Source of the DNA: Eucalyptus grandis
Lineage: Eukaryota; Streptophyta; Magnoliopsida; Myrtales; Myrtaceae
Assembly (NCBI RefSeq): GCF_016545825.1
Contig: NC_052618.1
Coordinates: 40,246,196 to 40,310,195 of the forward strand
Reading direction: 5' to 3'
Length of the DNA stretch: 64,000 nucleotides
The position numbers were made by a program, and so were the translations under genes. The notes beneath the pieces were generated by a model. The model saw nothing but the letters and a program-made list of their open reading frames with translations. It searched no databases and was not told where the DNA came from. Positions 1 through 11,295 of the stretch are shown piece after piece (position 1 is the first letter of the stretch; each line of letters starts with the position of its first letter).

Positions 1-267
1 CAATTAGTTTCCTAATCAATAACTAGGAGGCTGTCCTATGTCATTGTTGATTTGATATGTTATGCAAAGGAACTGTGCTACATATAGTGTATGGTAGATT
101 ACATCCCTTGTTTAGCTATTCCGAAAACAGTTTAGTGTTGCTGATTGCGTTAAAAGGAAGAATTGGCATTCTTCCAGAACTTTTGGCCTGCAATATTTTG
201 GTACTAGATTATTTTTTGTTGTGCTATGGTGCATGCTTAAATCTGTGATGTGGCATGGCATCCACAG

Positions 268-1112
268 GAGGCAGTTCAACTTCTCAAAGATGGGATTGAC
301 CTGATACCAGACTCAGATAAGGCGTTAACTAACTTGTTGGCATATCCCTTACATGCTACATTGACGAGGTGATGACCTTAATTGGTTGTATCAGATGTTT
401 TTACTTCCATATATTGGCGTGGTATCTCTTTCCATTGCTGTTGATTTCAAGTTAATCCTGCGCAAGTTCCCCTGCTAACTGCAACAAGGACTGATAGAAT
501 ATGTACATTAGCTTTTATAAAATGAGAACATGTGAAATGAAATCAAGATATGGATGAAAAGTTGGCTAGGGTGTGCTTCCAGATTGGTGATGACAGATAT
601 AATCTTATCTTTAGCTCTGAAGGTAAAGTGGTTGTAGAAGATAAGCTTCCTGAAGTCTCAGCGAGCCTCATAGCTGCCTATGACAGTGGTGAGCTCATAG
701 GTGCACTTGAAGAAGGCCATGCAGGGTGGCAGAAGTGGGTGAAGGGCTTCGGCAAATCACTAAAGCGCAAGGTGAGCCTTAATTGGCTTCACCAATATAA
801 TTGACAGCGTCATACTTGTTTTGGCTTTTAGTCCTCAGAAGATAAGAAAATTCACACTTTTGACCTTTACTGCCGTTGCAGGGGAAAACACTTTTCATGC
901 CTCTGAGAGTATTGTTAACTGGAAAGCTCCATGGTCCTGATATGGGGGCCAGTGTTCTTTTGCTTTACAAGGCTGGGAAATATGATGTAGTTGCTCCTGA
1001 AGCTGGGTTTGTAACATTGGATGAGCGGTTTAACATGCTCAAGCAAATCAACTGGGAATCTGTTAACCAGGATCAGACTCTGTTAGAGCCCACTGCCACC
1101 CTATCGAATTGA
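268..1112 (+). CDS. Glutamyl-tRNA synthetase, chloroplast/mitochondrial type, 3' exons only (partial)
   Basis: This is the C-terminal anticodon-binding end of an organellar (bacterial-type) glutamyl-tRNA synthetase, which charges tRNA-Glu in plastids and mitochondria. Three exons are visible: 268-368, 615-771 and 882-1112 (stop TGA 1110-1112). All junctions are AG/GT, and the phases join correctly: the first exon ends in two bases of a Ser codon that C615 completes, and the next intron is phase 0. The last exon carries the family signature KxLFMPLRVLLTGxxHGPD, and the middle exon reads through LIAAYDSGEL and GWQKWVKGFGKSLKRK. The catalytic Rossmann domain (HIGH/KMSKS) lies left of the window. 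I see no exon in 1-267. The product is recognised from family motifs, and the reading frame looks undamaged. Confidence 0.85.
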
Positions 1113-1580
1113 GACCCGCCAGTTTTGACCAGAGGGTGAGTTATGTTTGAAACTTTGTAATTTGTTTCTTCTGTGTCGTCTACTCGATAAGATGAGAAAT
1201 GAAGGATCTTATATTAGCGGCTTAGCACGAAGCATGACTCACGTGGAATGTATCTTTTGGTGGTTTAACTAGTGATTTCCAATAAAGCCTCTATGTTTGC
1301 TCGCTTCCATTTATTTCTGTATTATAGTAAAGCTAATAGTCTTTAGATGGTTTTTACCTGGGCAATTCGGGAGACTGGTGGACACTTTTTCCTTGAAATG
1401 AGGATCCAATGGTATTTTGGGAAACCTAATACATGAACACTAATCAAATGAGAGAGAAAGAACAAAAGAAACAAGGTTATATAGTAAAGTTGGTTGAAGA
1501 AGCGTATATGAATGCGTAGGGAGGACCTGAATCCTCAATTGGCGCAAGACGTTTGTATTTTATTAATGCATGCTCATGGC
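1113..1580. other. 3' flank of the tRNA synthetase gene
   Basis: This stretch is non-coding and AT-rich. It should contain the 3' UTR and poly(A) region of the upstream gene (AATAAAG-like sequence near 1280). Nothing else is recognisable. Confidence 0.4.
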
Positions 1581-2262
1581 CAGGGCTATGCAAAAAAATC
1601 GGGACTAGCCTGGACCGTCTAGAATCGGATCGGAACCATCAGGAACCGGTGATTCTTGAGGAACTGATGCAGTTTTGGTTCCATGAGTGGATCCATCCAC
1701 CCCGCTCACTCGACCTGGACTAATTATATTAAAATAAGATATTAATTGTTAATATTAAAAATATGAAATTACAAATTAACAAACCTAAATCAAATAATTA
1801 AAAAATTAATTAAAGTGGGAAAAAAAGTCCAAAGCGCCCCAAATGGAGAGGCGCTGATCTTTAGTCAAACCAAATGGAGAGGTGCTGAAGCTAAAAGGTC
1901 TAAAGTGCACCTTGACAAAACGTCGAGCAATTGGTGGGCAAAAACAAGCACGTGAAGAAGCAGGGCGGCAAGAGGAGGAGAAGAAGAAAAGGTCAGGGCG
2001 GCGAAGAATCGGCAATTTTGGTCGAAAACCAAAATTGTTTCTCGTCAAGATTAAAGCTTTTGAGAAAATAATAATATTATTATTATTGTAAGGCCGGTTC
2101 CATGGATCCACTAGGGAACCGGACCGGACAAGCGGTCCGATTTTCAGGTGGATCTATACAACTAACGGGTGGATTCTGATTTTAATTTTTCGGAACAAGT
2201 CCTTAATGAGCGGTTTCCAATTCTAGGTTGGGAACCACCCGCCCGGACCATGCACATCTCTA
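1581..2262 (-). mobile_element. Non-autonomous hAT-like element (family 1, copy a)
   Basis: The 682-bp element is flanked by a perfect 8-bp duplication, CTCATGGC, at 1573-1580 and 2263-2270. Its ends are CAGGGCTATGCA and (read inward) TAGAGATGTGCATGG, imperfect inverted repeats of the TAGGGGTGTGCA type common in plant hAT MITEs. An 8-bp target duplication is diagnostic of hAT. The interior has repeated GGAACC/GGATCCA motifs and no transposase. The element at 44077-44899 is the same family in the opposite orientation. ORFs inside it are incidental. Confidence 0.8.
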
Positions 2263-2702
2263 CTCATGGCATTTGTTAAGGCTTATTATTTGTATTTAGG
2301 ATGTATAAACATTTCTATTTAGAGGATGTTATTCTTTGCAAATATGTTTATGTTCATTTTGTCTAGGTACTCTAGACAACTAGTGCGCTAGGATACTTTA
2401 ACAAAACTCTTTTTGATAAGTCAATTAATTGCTCATTTGTTCTCATGGGATCATGACAAAACCAACATCTGGAGCAGCAATGAAATTCCCTTAGAAGATG
2501 CGAAATATGATTTCAACTATTGGAAATGCAAGAATTGATTCCTTTCAACTCGAACAAAAAGTATTCAAGTTCGAAACAGTGCTAAACCCAAGTCATTTAT
2601 GGTATTTTCAAGTTTAATCACATGTCAACTTTAGGAAGCGTAGTGAAATGAAAGTGCTTGAAAATAAAGAGCAGGGAAATATAGACTGCAGGAACAGGAT
2701 CG

Positions 2703-2850
2703 TCAACGGTATAAAGGTGTGAACAGGAGCGGTGGCCTGGCCAGTACCGGTTGAACTGACTTGTTTGTCCGTTTCTGGGCCCATTTTGGCCATCAACGTT
2801 ATAAGGGTGTGAACAGGACCAGTGGCCTGGACGGTACCGGTTGAACTGGC
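2703..2850. repeat. Direct duplication of 58 bp
   Basis: Positions 2703-2760 and 2793-2850 are near-identical 58-bp direct repeats that share GTGTGAACAGGA and TACCGGTTGAACTG. A 32-bp spacer separates them. Confidence 0.8.
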
Positions 2851-3469
2851 CAGTTCAGTCCACTTTTTAAAAACATCGCGGCCAAGTTAGCAATAATTCT
2901 TTACATATCCCAGGAGCTCCAACTCCGGTATTGCAGGATGTTGTTTTGTACTTGCTTTTGTGGACACCAATTAACTACTTAGTATCGAACCATGCGTGGA
3001 TCGACACAGGGATCGACCCAACCAAAAGTGTGCCAATGCCTGACAGGCCTTTTTACTGGGACTACCTTCTTCAGGGCATGCAAACTTTCTCTAACTTTAT
3101 TAGATTTTGCATGAAACTGTCCAGAAGGATCCTACACAGCCAGGTGGGTATAAAGTCGTTATGTCTTGGATCGGGCAAAACACAGAGGAGAACGACTGCG
3201 TTGATGGCCCGAGATGCGACCATCAATCACATCCCTCTCCCTTGCGCCTCGACTAGTCAAACCTGTACTCGAGATCTTTAATGCGCTTTGAACGAACGCA
3301 CATCTCAGTATCGAACCATGCGCCTATTCCCACGTTTTCTCTTTACACGATGAGCCTGACTCAGCTAATCTTCTGTTGATTGGTCCACATCAGCGCCACT
3401 TGTAACTCCCGGCACTGACTCAACATATTTCGTTCACGTTTTGCTGAACATGGAAAACCGTCCTTCAAG
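2851..3469. other. Intergenic, nothing recognised
   Basis: A 116-codon open frame at 2931-3281 has no recognisable motif and no gene-like context, so I treat it as chance. Confidence 0.4.
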
Positions 3470-3770
3470 ACATGGCATAAGGACCAAAATTGAACTCTTA
3501 TAATAGTACGAGGACTACATTGAATAATGTCTCGAATACATTTTCACTACCGACGGAATTTGTTTTACACATAGATTTCCATTATTAATGAAAACCATCC
3601 CCTTTCGAGATAAGTTGAGGGACTAATTCATCTACAAAACATGGTGTAAGGACCAAAATTGAATTCCGTTAATAGTATGAGGACTGCATTAAATAATGTC
3701 TCGAAAATATTTTCACAACCAACGAAATTTGTTTTACACATAGATTTCTATTATTAATGAAAACCATTCC
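3470..3770. repeat. Two direct copies of a ~132-bp repeat
   Basis: Positions 3470-3601 and 3639-3770 match throughout: both open with ACATGG..TAAGGACCAAAATTGAA and both contain ATTTGTTTTACACATAGATTTC. The offset is 169 bp. The unit has no coding content and its origin is unknown. Confidence 0.8.
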
Positions 3771-5809
3771 ATTGACTCAATTTCTCAAATGAAACAAATG
3801 ACAAAGAATTAAGAAAATATCTTTCTAATTCTCGATTTTTTCGTGAAATAAATGAAGTCAAGAGGATCATGGGCTTTGATGTAATTTGCACCAATACCAT
3901 TATGTTATTAAGCAATGACCGCTTGTGTCCTATGAGTCCATGAATCTCATCCTATTGTCTTGTCCATTTCCCCACCTTATGATACACGGCGTACAAATTG
4001 TCAAATAATTACATTAAGAAATCGAACAATCAAAGTTTCCAACAATAAGAAATTAAGTCATTGAATGTAGACAACATGTCATTCTTTTGGCATGGACAAT
4101 GGACCTTCGACGAACTAATTTAATCAGCGGATAATAACGCATTCACACATTAATCGTGTCCATAAGGCCTTGTTAAAAGGCAGCCCAAAAACGAGTACGC
4201 ACCTAACCCTAGCTGGAGACAACTTAGGGTTCCATGAACGTTGCTTTTTTCACTCTTTGACCGTTGACTAACCAGCGTTTTGTAAGACTACCGTTGTATA
4301 CTTCGACTTGTCTAGGGCGCACGCGGACAATCACTCGCATAGCATGTATGAGTACTATTTGGTCGCTTCAATTGAAGATGAAGACTGAGTTTTTGTCATC
4401 TTATTTCAATGACCTCCATCGATTCCTTTTGTTGAATAATTCTTCTTTTCTGATCAAAAGATAATTCTTCTTTCTTTTTCAGAAGCTTATCAAGAATGAC
4501 AAAGGAAAATTGAACAATGGGGATTAGAAATATAAGATAATTCGTGAAATGATGGTGAGGGAGGTACTTGTCATCTTATTTGCTACCGGTGATCTCGTAA
4601 GCGAGGACATGGTTTTGGAACTAGTCGATTCTCTTCGATAAGTATTTATTCTAAATAATAAAATTAATTAAGGAAAATGACAAAAAGTAGGGTAAGTATA
4701 ACTTAATCATGGGCATGATTAGCAGTTCTCTTCATGCTCATGCTGATAATGATTTGAGTAAGCAGTCCAAGTCCAATGTAAATCCTTTCCTTTTTCATTG
4801 CGGATCTTTGAAAAGCAAAAAGCTGAAAGGAAGCTTAAAGTCTCAAAAGCATTTTGATGTTACTTTTCTATTAAAGACTAGGGTAAGCAAAGCACAGATT
4901 CGGATATTCTTCAGTTGAGAGGAATATATCAACTCCCTCAAGAATTTGCCAGGAGCATATGATGAACCAAACAGAAGATCTAAAATCCAGAAAAGGGTCC
5001 GAAATCAGCACGCTCAATAAACAAGCAAAATCTTCATGTTACATTCACAAATATGTAACATCTAGAGGAACAGAATAGAAAGCATGCAATGACGTCCAAA
5101 CAATTGATCTCCCAATACAACGGAAATATCGACAATGACAACAGGGATCACGATTTTCGGTCCCAGATGGGCAAGAGGCTCTAGTTTGCTGCGGCAACAG
5201 GAGAGCAAAAGTGTCGAAGTCTTAGTCTATGTTTCATAACCCCGTTAAGTGCTGTAAATTGAACTTGTTGGCACTTAATGTTATGAAGTGCGAATAACTT
5301 ACTACACACAACATAATTGATTGGTTTAAGTCAAAAATTACCAAATGTGGTAAGTAAAAGCAACTCGCTTAATTGGTGAAGTACCATGTATGGAGAGTAA
5401 ATTCTTGCAATCATAGTGTCAAAGAATTCGGATAATGATCAACATTCCATCTTTTGTAAGAAAGCAGGAGACCAAAATAATCTTCTCAATACCAATCATG
5501 GATTTTAAATGAGAAAATTCCGAGCGATAATTGAGCAAGCCTTATTCCATAATTCCCACCCAGATGGACCACCAATGGCAGTCTATTTGCAGAAAGATTC
5601 AATGCTCCTTGTAGCCATGTCATCTGGCGTTTCTCAATGGAGTCGTTCCCAGCATGCTGCTAATGGCGGTCTCGCTACTCCACCGAAAAGGTCTACCTCT
5701 TCATGCTAGCTATTCTCGTCATCAAGATAGAAAAGATTGTCGTTTCATGACTGAACTCACTCACGCTTGCCGAGTCTCCCATTGACTACATACGTTCACA
5801 TCTACCCAA
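3771..5809. other. AT-rich intergenic, nothing recognised
   Basis: Several short open frames (for example 4264-4464, 4709-4918 and 5509-5709) lack motifs, codon bias and splice context. No repeat termini were found. Confidence 0.4.
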
Positions 5810-8505
5810 CAGCACAGATGCTTTGGAGGACTTTAGTGCAATGAAGTTGGCGCCAGCCACTGCAGACTTTTCTGCACCGGGTGCGCGCGACCAAAGCGGC
5901 CATTTATTCATGCCTTTCACACCGCTTTTGGTCAACATCCGGCAGCTCGTCTGAATTTATATAGTGTGCGTATGTTGAATTTGAAGCACTGTGTTATTAT
6001 ATTACCTTTCTCAAGGCGATCGAACGTGGAGCTTTCGTAATGGGACCACCCAATTGATGGGGCTGTCCGAAGTCGATGGGCATTGATGCGCGCACGAGTC
6101 AAAACACACCTTACGCGGACCCTCATGTATTCGTACTGCGTTTCATACGGGCATTTACAGACAGGAGAGGACACGTCGTCGTTGGCCGCTGTGGATCTGT
6201 CGATTTATTCATCGGCAGTGCTCAGGGGCGAGTAAATGTTGAGTCCGATTAATATGTGCCGACCCATTTGAATGGAGACAGAGTTTGGTAACCTAAAAGT
6301 CGAATAGAATATTGATTACTGAGAGTTTATGACCCAGTACAGGCGGACCACATATTATTGAGATCGTGCTATAAGGTCCAGCTGGTGGTCGGTAATGTTA
6401 GAGTTTAATTAATATTCACTGCGCATGTTTACCTACTTTTGATTTAGGACGTCACACTAATGCATGCACGTACGCGTCAATGGACTACTCTTTCCCTTCT
6501 GTATTCTGAATATGTGGGAAAGACCCTACCTTTACTTGACTTTAGAGATGGTTTGATCAATTTAATCTAGGGGCGAAACTTCTTCGGACTTGATAAAACT
6601 AGGGTTTCCAATTTAATATATCTGCTCATCATATTTGACACGCGTTTTGATGTGACGTGTCCACTAATAAAGCACGTCCATCATGAATTTGTGTTTACTT
6701 GCTAGCCTGTAATCAAATATAATATACGTAGGGTTTTGCCCCGAACGGGATTAGCCCTTCTTAATCACGTTTTAGCTTCTGTATATAGGCTCTCCATCAT
6801 CTGCGGCATCACCAAGGTCACCAAGATTAGGTTTTGTGATTTAAGAAAATGAACTAATTGGGATTTCCCGTTAAACCATATGAAACGTTTCGATGGAATT
6901 TTATTGGGTCGTTCGTAGCGATCATGATTTCTTAAGCCTTTCGAATTTGCTAAATCGTTTTTAGCAATTGAATCTTGCCTTTTCAATTGTGTTGTTGCTT
7001 TCTTTCATTTTTCTCGGAGTTGTAAAAAGAAGGAATAGAAGATTTCATCCTCGAGAAAGAGAAGAGGCAGAACAAACTCACCAACTCGTGCAGTAGTTGA
7101 TGGATTGATTTTTTGAATGGAAGGCTTCTTTCCTCTTATTTCTCTCCTTTTGGCTATATTAGTTTATGGATCTTCATTTATAACCAGTCCATCGTGGATT
7201 GTTGTTTCATCTACGGCGTTGACGCTTAAAACAAGAGCCACGAACCTGGCTGGAGTTCTCACTGGAATTGATCTACGCCTATAGATCCGATGCCTAATCC
7301 CGTGTTTATATGTAAAACAGAGGGAGAGATAGAGAGAGAGTTGAGAAGAAATTAGGGAGATAAAAATGGCCAACCTTCTACCTACATACTTGAATTACTA
7401 TTTCTAGGCTTGTAAGGTAGTGTTTGACGGAGAATGATTTTCGGATGATGAATGGATGAGATTGTTTGAAGAGTGACATTTGCACCACCCTTAAAGATCA
7501 ATGTATTTCTATTCTTTTAAGTAGTTGCACAGTTAACCACTGGGATTCGCTCCAGTGGCCATCCTTCCAACATGGAAGGGGGAGGTGAGGGGTTCAAATC
7601 CCCACATTCTCAGGGGGATGGGGTGAGGACGCTTGAGTTTCAAGAGTGGGTTTTGATTCCCACGCTTTGCACGAGACATGGCAAAAGTCTGAGAGTGAGT
7701 ATAGAGTAGGAATAGAATATGACTGACAAAAAAAAGAAGAAGTAGTTGCATAGTTCTCTCCTTTTAATAAGGTGATTCTGAAGTCATCTCTCGTCAAGTG
7801 CTATTAGTCGGGCTGCTCGGGTGCTGGAACCGTGTCTTGATAGATTTTCTCATCTAATCGTGCTACTTAATCCACTGGCAAAACCGGAACGCATGTCAGG
7901 AGTCAATTGTTTTAGCCAAAACCACCTCTTGTTGTGGATACCAGACAGGTTGACGGCAAATGGCTTTTATATATTTTTGCTCTTTGTCCTAGAAATCCAT
8001 GCAAAAGGCATAGAAGAAGCCACGATGACATAAAATTTGGACCGTTAGATTTCGTGGTCTGTATCTCAACCATCTGACATTGATGTGACCGATGGCCAAC
8101 GCGTCAACTTTTATTTCACCATGAAATTTGGGCGAGGCATGCAAAGTACATCGACATTCTTCCAAGGCCGTCCGATTTGCTAGGGCAATCTAACCTGTCG
8201 ATAGTGGCATAACTAATGATGATTGTGACCTTTAGTTCCTGCATTAATCGTGATTGTTCTTTTAAACGGGAGTTTTTGGGCAAATCTTGAGGTATTGATT
8301 TATCAAGTGCTCTTTTCTCATGTGTTAAAATTCGGGTTCTCTCTTCCTTTGTCTTTATTCATGTTACTTTTTTAATATTTTTTTTTTAGTAAAGGGTAAG
8401 AAAACTATTCATGTTACTTTCTCAAAATGATTTGTAACAAACTCCTATTTCAAAGCCAAATTCACCCTTTTCCTCTCCTTTGACGATCAAAATGGCTAGC
8501 TTTGG
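5810..8505. repeat. Segmental duplication, copy A (upstream of HMGR copy 1)
   Basis: This segment recurs as copies B (12660-17326 without insertions), C (18796-19913) and D (32111-38400 without insertions). Landmarks in order are TTGGCGCCAGCCAC (~5850), GAGAAAGAGAAGAGGCAG (~7055), a block near 7190-7290 that reads open on the minus strand, and CCTCTCCTTTGA(C/A)GATCAAA near 8475. It is non-coding or degenerate and looks like the intergenic part of the tandem HMGR unit. It contains a SINE absent from B and D. Confidence 0.75.
7535..7739 (+). mobile_element. tRNA-derived SINE-like insertion
   Basis: The 205-bp insert has a polymerase III B-box-like sequence GGTTCAAATCC (~7592) and ends in an A-rich tail. 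The flanking 16-bp duplications are AAGTAGTTGCACAGTT (7519-7534) and AAGTAGTTGCATAGTT (7740-7755), which differ at one base. The paralogous positions in copies B (~14510) and D (~36168) carry a single unduplicated GTTGCACTGTTC, so they are pre-insertion sites. A long target duplication, an A tail and a B box fit a SINE. The A box is not convincing and the family is unassigned. Confidence 0.7.
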
Positions 8506-9072
8506 CACAAGGGGAGATTAAGACCCTCCGCACATGGTCCTGAATGACCCTTGGTTTAACCTGAGCGACCGCTCTAGCTTACTTCCTTATGAGAGAAAAT
8601 GATTAATTATTTCTAAATATTGTCATAAGTTTTTTAATTTTGCCATTGTAGTCCCAACAGACGTAGGAGGAAGAAAAGATTTTACTTGGAATCACTTCAA
8701 GGGAGGAAAGGTATTAGGAAACAGTGTCCATCTTTATCTCGTGCTCTTCTATAGTTAGTGACAGTAATAATGCCAAGCATGGCAAATTTGGCAATGCCCA
8801 CCGTCCAGTTAAGTGGAACTCTCCTTCTTCTTGTTTTGGAATTTTAACTGAGCCGTCGCCATCTCCGTGTGATCCTCCCAAATCACCGGCGGCAGTCGGG
8901 ATTCGATACCGACGGACGGAGCAGCGGTTATCCCGTTACCAGACACGGAATGGAAGCGAAGGAGAAAGCTAAACAAACGACGAATCCAAAAGCGGGGTCA
9001 GAACTCGGAACAGGACAGAAGCATCATCGAAGCCGGCAGAGAAACGACAAAAGAGCTGCACCTTCTCCTCGC

Positions 9073-9128
9073 ATTTCTTTGACTCTTCCCTCCCTAGTCC
9101 ATTTCTTTGACTCTTCCCTCCCTAGTCC
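9073..9128 (+). repeat. Perfect 28-bp tandem duplication next to the TATA box
   Basis: The unit 9073-9100 is repeated exactly at 9101-9128; it starts ATTTCTTTGACTC and ends CCCTAGTCC. It stops one base before the TATA box of HMGR copy 1. The matching region of copy 3 (~40650-40685) has only one diverged copy. Confidence 0.9.
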
Positions 9129-9129
9129 C

Positions 9130-9137
9130 TATAAATA
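9130..9137 (+). promoter_or_regulatory. TATA box of HMGR copy 1
   Basis: TATAAATA lies 102 bp upstream of the chosen ATG, in the same relative place as in copy 3 (40686-40693). It predicts transcription start near 9160. Confidence 0.75.
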
Positions 9138-9231
9138 CAGCTCTCCACCCCGACACCCTTCACCACCACCAAGTAATAAAACCTCAAAAGTCAAGCCAAC
9201 CTCTCTCTTTCTCTCTCTCTATATGTCTACA

Positions 9232-11295
9232 ATGGACGTTAGCCGGCGACCATCCAAGCCCGCTGCGGCGGCGGGCTCCTCCCTCGACGCCAAATCCAAG
9301 CACTCGCCATCGCCGCTCAAGTACTACGCCGACGAGGACCCGTCGCTGAAGGTCCCCGCCTTCCTTTACCTGGTCAACGCCTCCGCCATCTGCGCCTTCT
9401 TCACCCTCCTCTACTACCTCCTCTCCCGCTGGCGCGAGAAGATCCGCTCCGCCTCCCCGCTCCACGTCCTCTCCGCCCCCGAGCTCGCCGCAATCCTCGC
9501 CTTCGCCGCCTCCTCCGTCTACCTCCTCGGCTTCTTCGGGGTCGAGTTCTTCCAGTCCCTCCTCCTCCGCCCCCCCTCCGACATCTGGGCCGACGACGGC
9601 GAGGAAGAGAGGGTGGTCTCCGTAGTTGCCGAGGAGGGCGCGCTGAAAGCGCCCTGTGGCCAGGCCCTTGATGAGGAGACCACCAAGCTGGAGTTCGACC
9701 CCGTTAAGCCCGCTGCTCCGAAGGCGAAGCCGGTCGAGACAGAGAAATGGGATGAGCCGATCGGTCTGACCGAAGAGGACGAGAAGGTGATCGCCTCGGT
9801 GGTGGCGGGAACCACGCCGTCGTACTCGCTGGAGTCAAAGCTCGGGGACTGCAGGAGGGCTGCTGCGATCCGCCGTGAGGCACTGCAGAGGAAGACCGGG
9901 AAGTCGCTCGCCGGATTGCCGCTGGAAGGGTTAGACTACGACTCGATTCTCGGGCAGTGCTGCGAGATGCCAGTTGGGTACGTGCAGATCCCCGTGGGAA
10001 TCGCGGGGCCACTTGTGCTCGACGGGCGGGAGTACTCGGTCCCGATGGCCACGACTGAAGGGTGCCTGGTGGCAAGCGCCAACCGGGGCTGTAAGGCAAT
10101 CGCGCTGTGCGGCGGCGCAAGCAGCGTCGTCCTGAGGGATGGGATGACGAGGGCGCCGGTTGTGCGCTTCGGGTCGGCTAAGAGGGCCGCGGAGTTGAAG
10201 TTTTACCTGGAGAGCCCAGCGAATTTCGAAGTCCTCTCCTCTGTTTTCAACAGGTTGGTCTCGGTCTTGATCAGTCCTGATTAGTAATTCAATCTTGAAA
10301 ATGCAAAATTTGCTCTTTACAAACTGTAGTCGGCTTTGTGTTTCTGCTACTGTACAATTGGGATGTTCAATTCGATTTGTTTTTTTTTGCAGTTCTAGCC
10401 GATTCGGGCGGCTGCAGAGCATCAAGTGCGCAATCGCAGGCAAAAACCTCTACCTAAGGTTCTCGTGCAGCACCGGTGACGCGATGGGGATGAACATGAT
10501 CTCAAAGGGAGTCCAGAACGTCATGGATTTCCTGCAGAAGGACTTCCCCGACATGGACGTGATGGGGATCTCCGGAAACTTCTGCTCGGATAAGAAGCCC
10601 GCAGCTGTGAACTGGATTGAGGGGAGGGGCAAGTCGGTTGTGTGCGAGGCCGTGATCAAGGGCGACGTGGTGAGGAAGGTGCTCAAGACCAGCGTCGAGG
10701 CCCTGGTCGAGCTCAACATGCTCAAGAACCTGACCGGCTCCGCAATGGCCGGAGCCCTCGGAGGGTTCAATGCCCACGCCAGCAACATCGTCACGGCAAT
10801 CTACATTGCCACAGGCCAAGACCCAGCCCAGAACGTGGAGAGCTCTCATTGCATTACCATGATGGAAGCTGTCAACGACGGCAAGGACCTCCATGTCTCT
10901 GTCACGATGCCATCGATTGAGGTAAATTCGCTTTTCCTCGATTCGAACAGAACAAAATGGATAATTCAAGAATTCACGATCTGGGAACTCTTAGTTGATG
11001 GATGTAGAATTTGCGCCTGACATGAATAAAAATTTGCCTTCTTTCGTTTCAGGTGGGAACAGTTGGAGGTGGGACTCAGCTTGCTTCGCAATCGGCGTGC
11101 TTGAATCTGCTCGGAGTGAAGGGGGCCAACAGAGAAGCGCCGGGGTCGAACTCGAGGCTCTTGGCCACTGTTGTGGCCGGCTTGGTCCTCGCGGGAGAGC
11201 TCTCTCTGATGTCGGCTCTCGCGGCCGGCCAGCTCGTCAAGAGCCACATGAAGTACAACAGGGCCAACAAGGATGTCTCCAAGGTCTCTTCCTGA
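9232..11295 (+). CDS. HMGR: 3-hydroxy-3-methylglutaryl-CoA reductase (HMGR), copy 1, intact
   Basis: HMGR reduces HMG-CoA to mevalonate with two NADPH; it is the committed step of the cytosolic mevalonate pathway and sits in the ER membrane. Exons are 9232-10253, 10393-10921 and 11053-11295 (stop at 11293-11295), joining in frame to 597 residues, normal for a plant HMGR. In order: a short Arg-containing N-terminus (SRRPSKP); two membrane segments at ~42-66 and ~85-111 (the two-helix plant topology); an acidic linker; and the catalytic domain from ~180. Landmarks are [12 protein letters not shown] (245-256), TTEGC with catalytic Glu276, DAMGMNM (370-376), SDKKP with catalytic Lys408, GQDPAQN with Asp484, GTVGGGT (519-525) and catalytic His582. 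ATG 9232 has strong context (ACAATGG) and matches the start of copy 3; an in-frame ATG at 9223 would add MST. The usual phosphoserine after NR in the tail is Ala588. There are only two introns. Confidence 0.95.

Larger units (their letters stand above)
8721..9231 (+). promoter_or_regulatory. Promoter and 5' UTR of HMGR copy 1
   Basis: About 500 bp upstream of copy 1 aligns with 40310-40776 upstream of copy 3, including the conserved string GCATGGCAAATTTGGCAATG, GAATTTTAACTGAG and a CT-rich leader just before the ATG. Homology fades near 8700. Preservation of this block in both full-length copies suggests it is the core promoter. An open frame that runs through it into exon 1 (from 8869) is not treated as coding. 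Confidence 0.65.

Noticed and set aside
7580..7610. tRNA gene suggested by GGTTCAAATCC
   Set aside because: No cloverleaf, anticodon arm or acceptor stem can be drawn around it; the target duplication and A tail fit a SINE better.
8869..9231. 121-codon upstream extension of HMGR copy 1
   Set aside because: It runs through the TATA box and the 28-bp promoter repeat, and homology with copy 3 protein begins at MDV.
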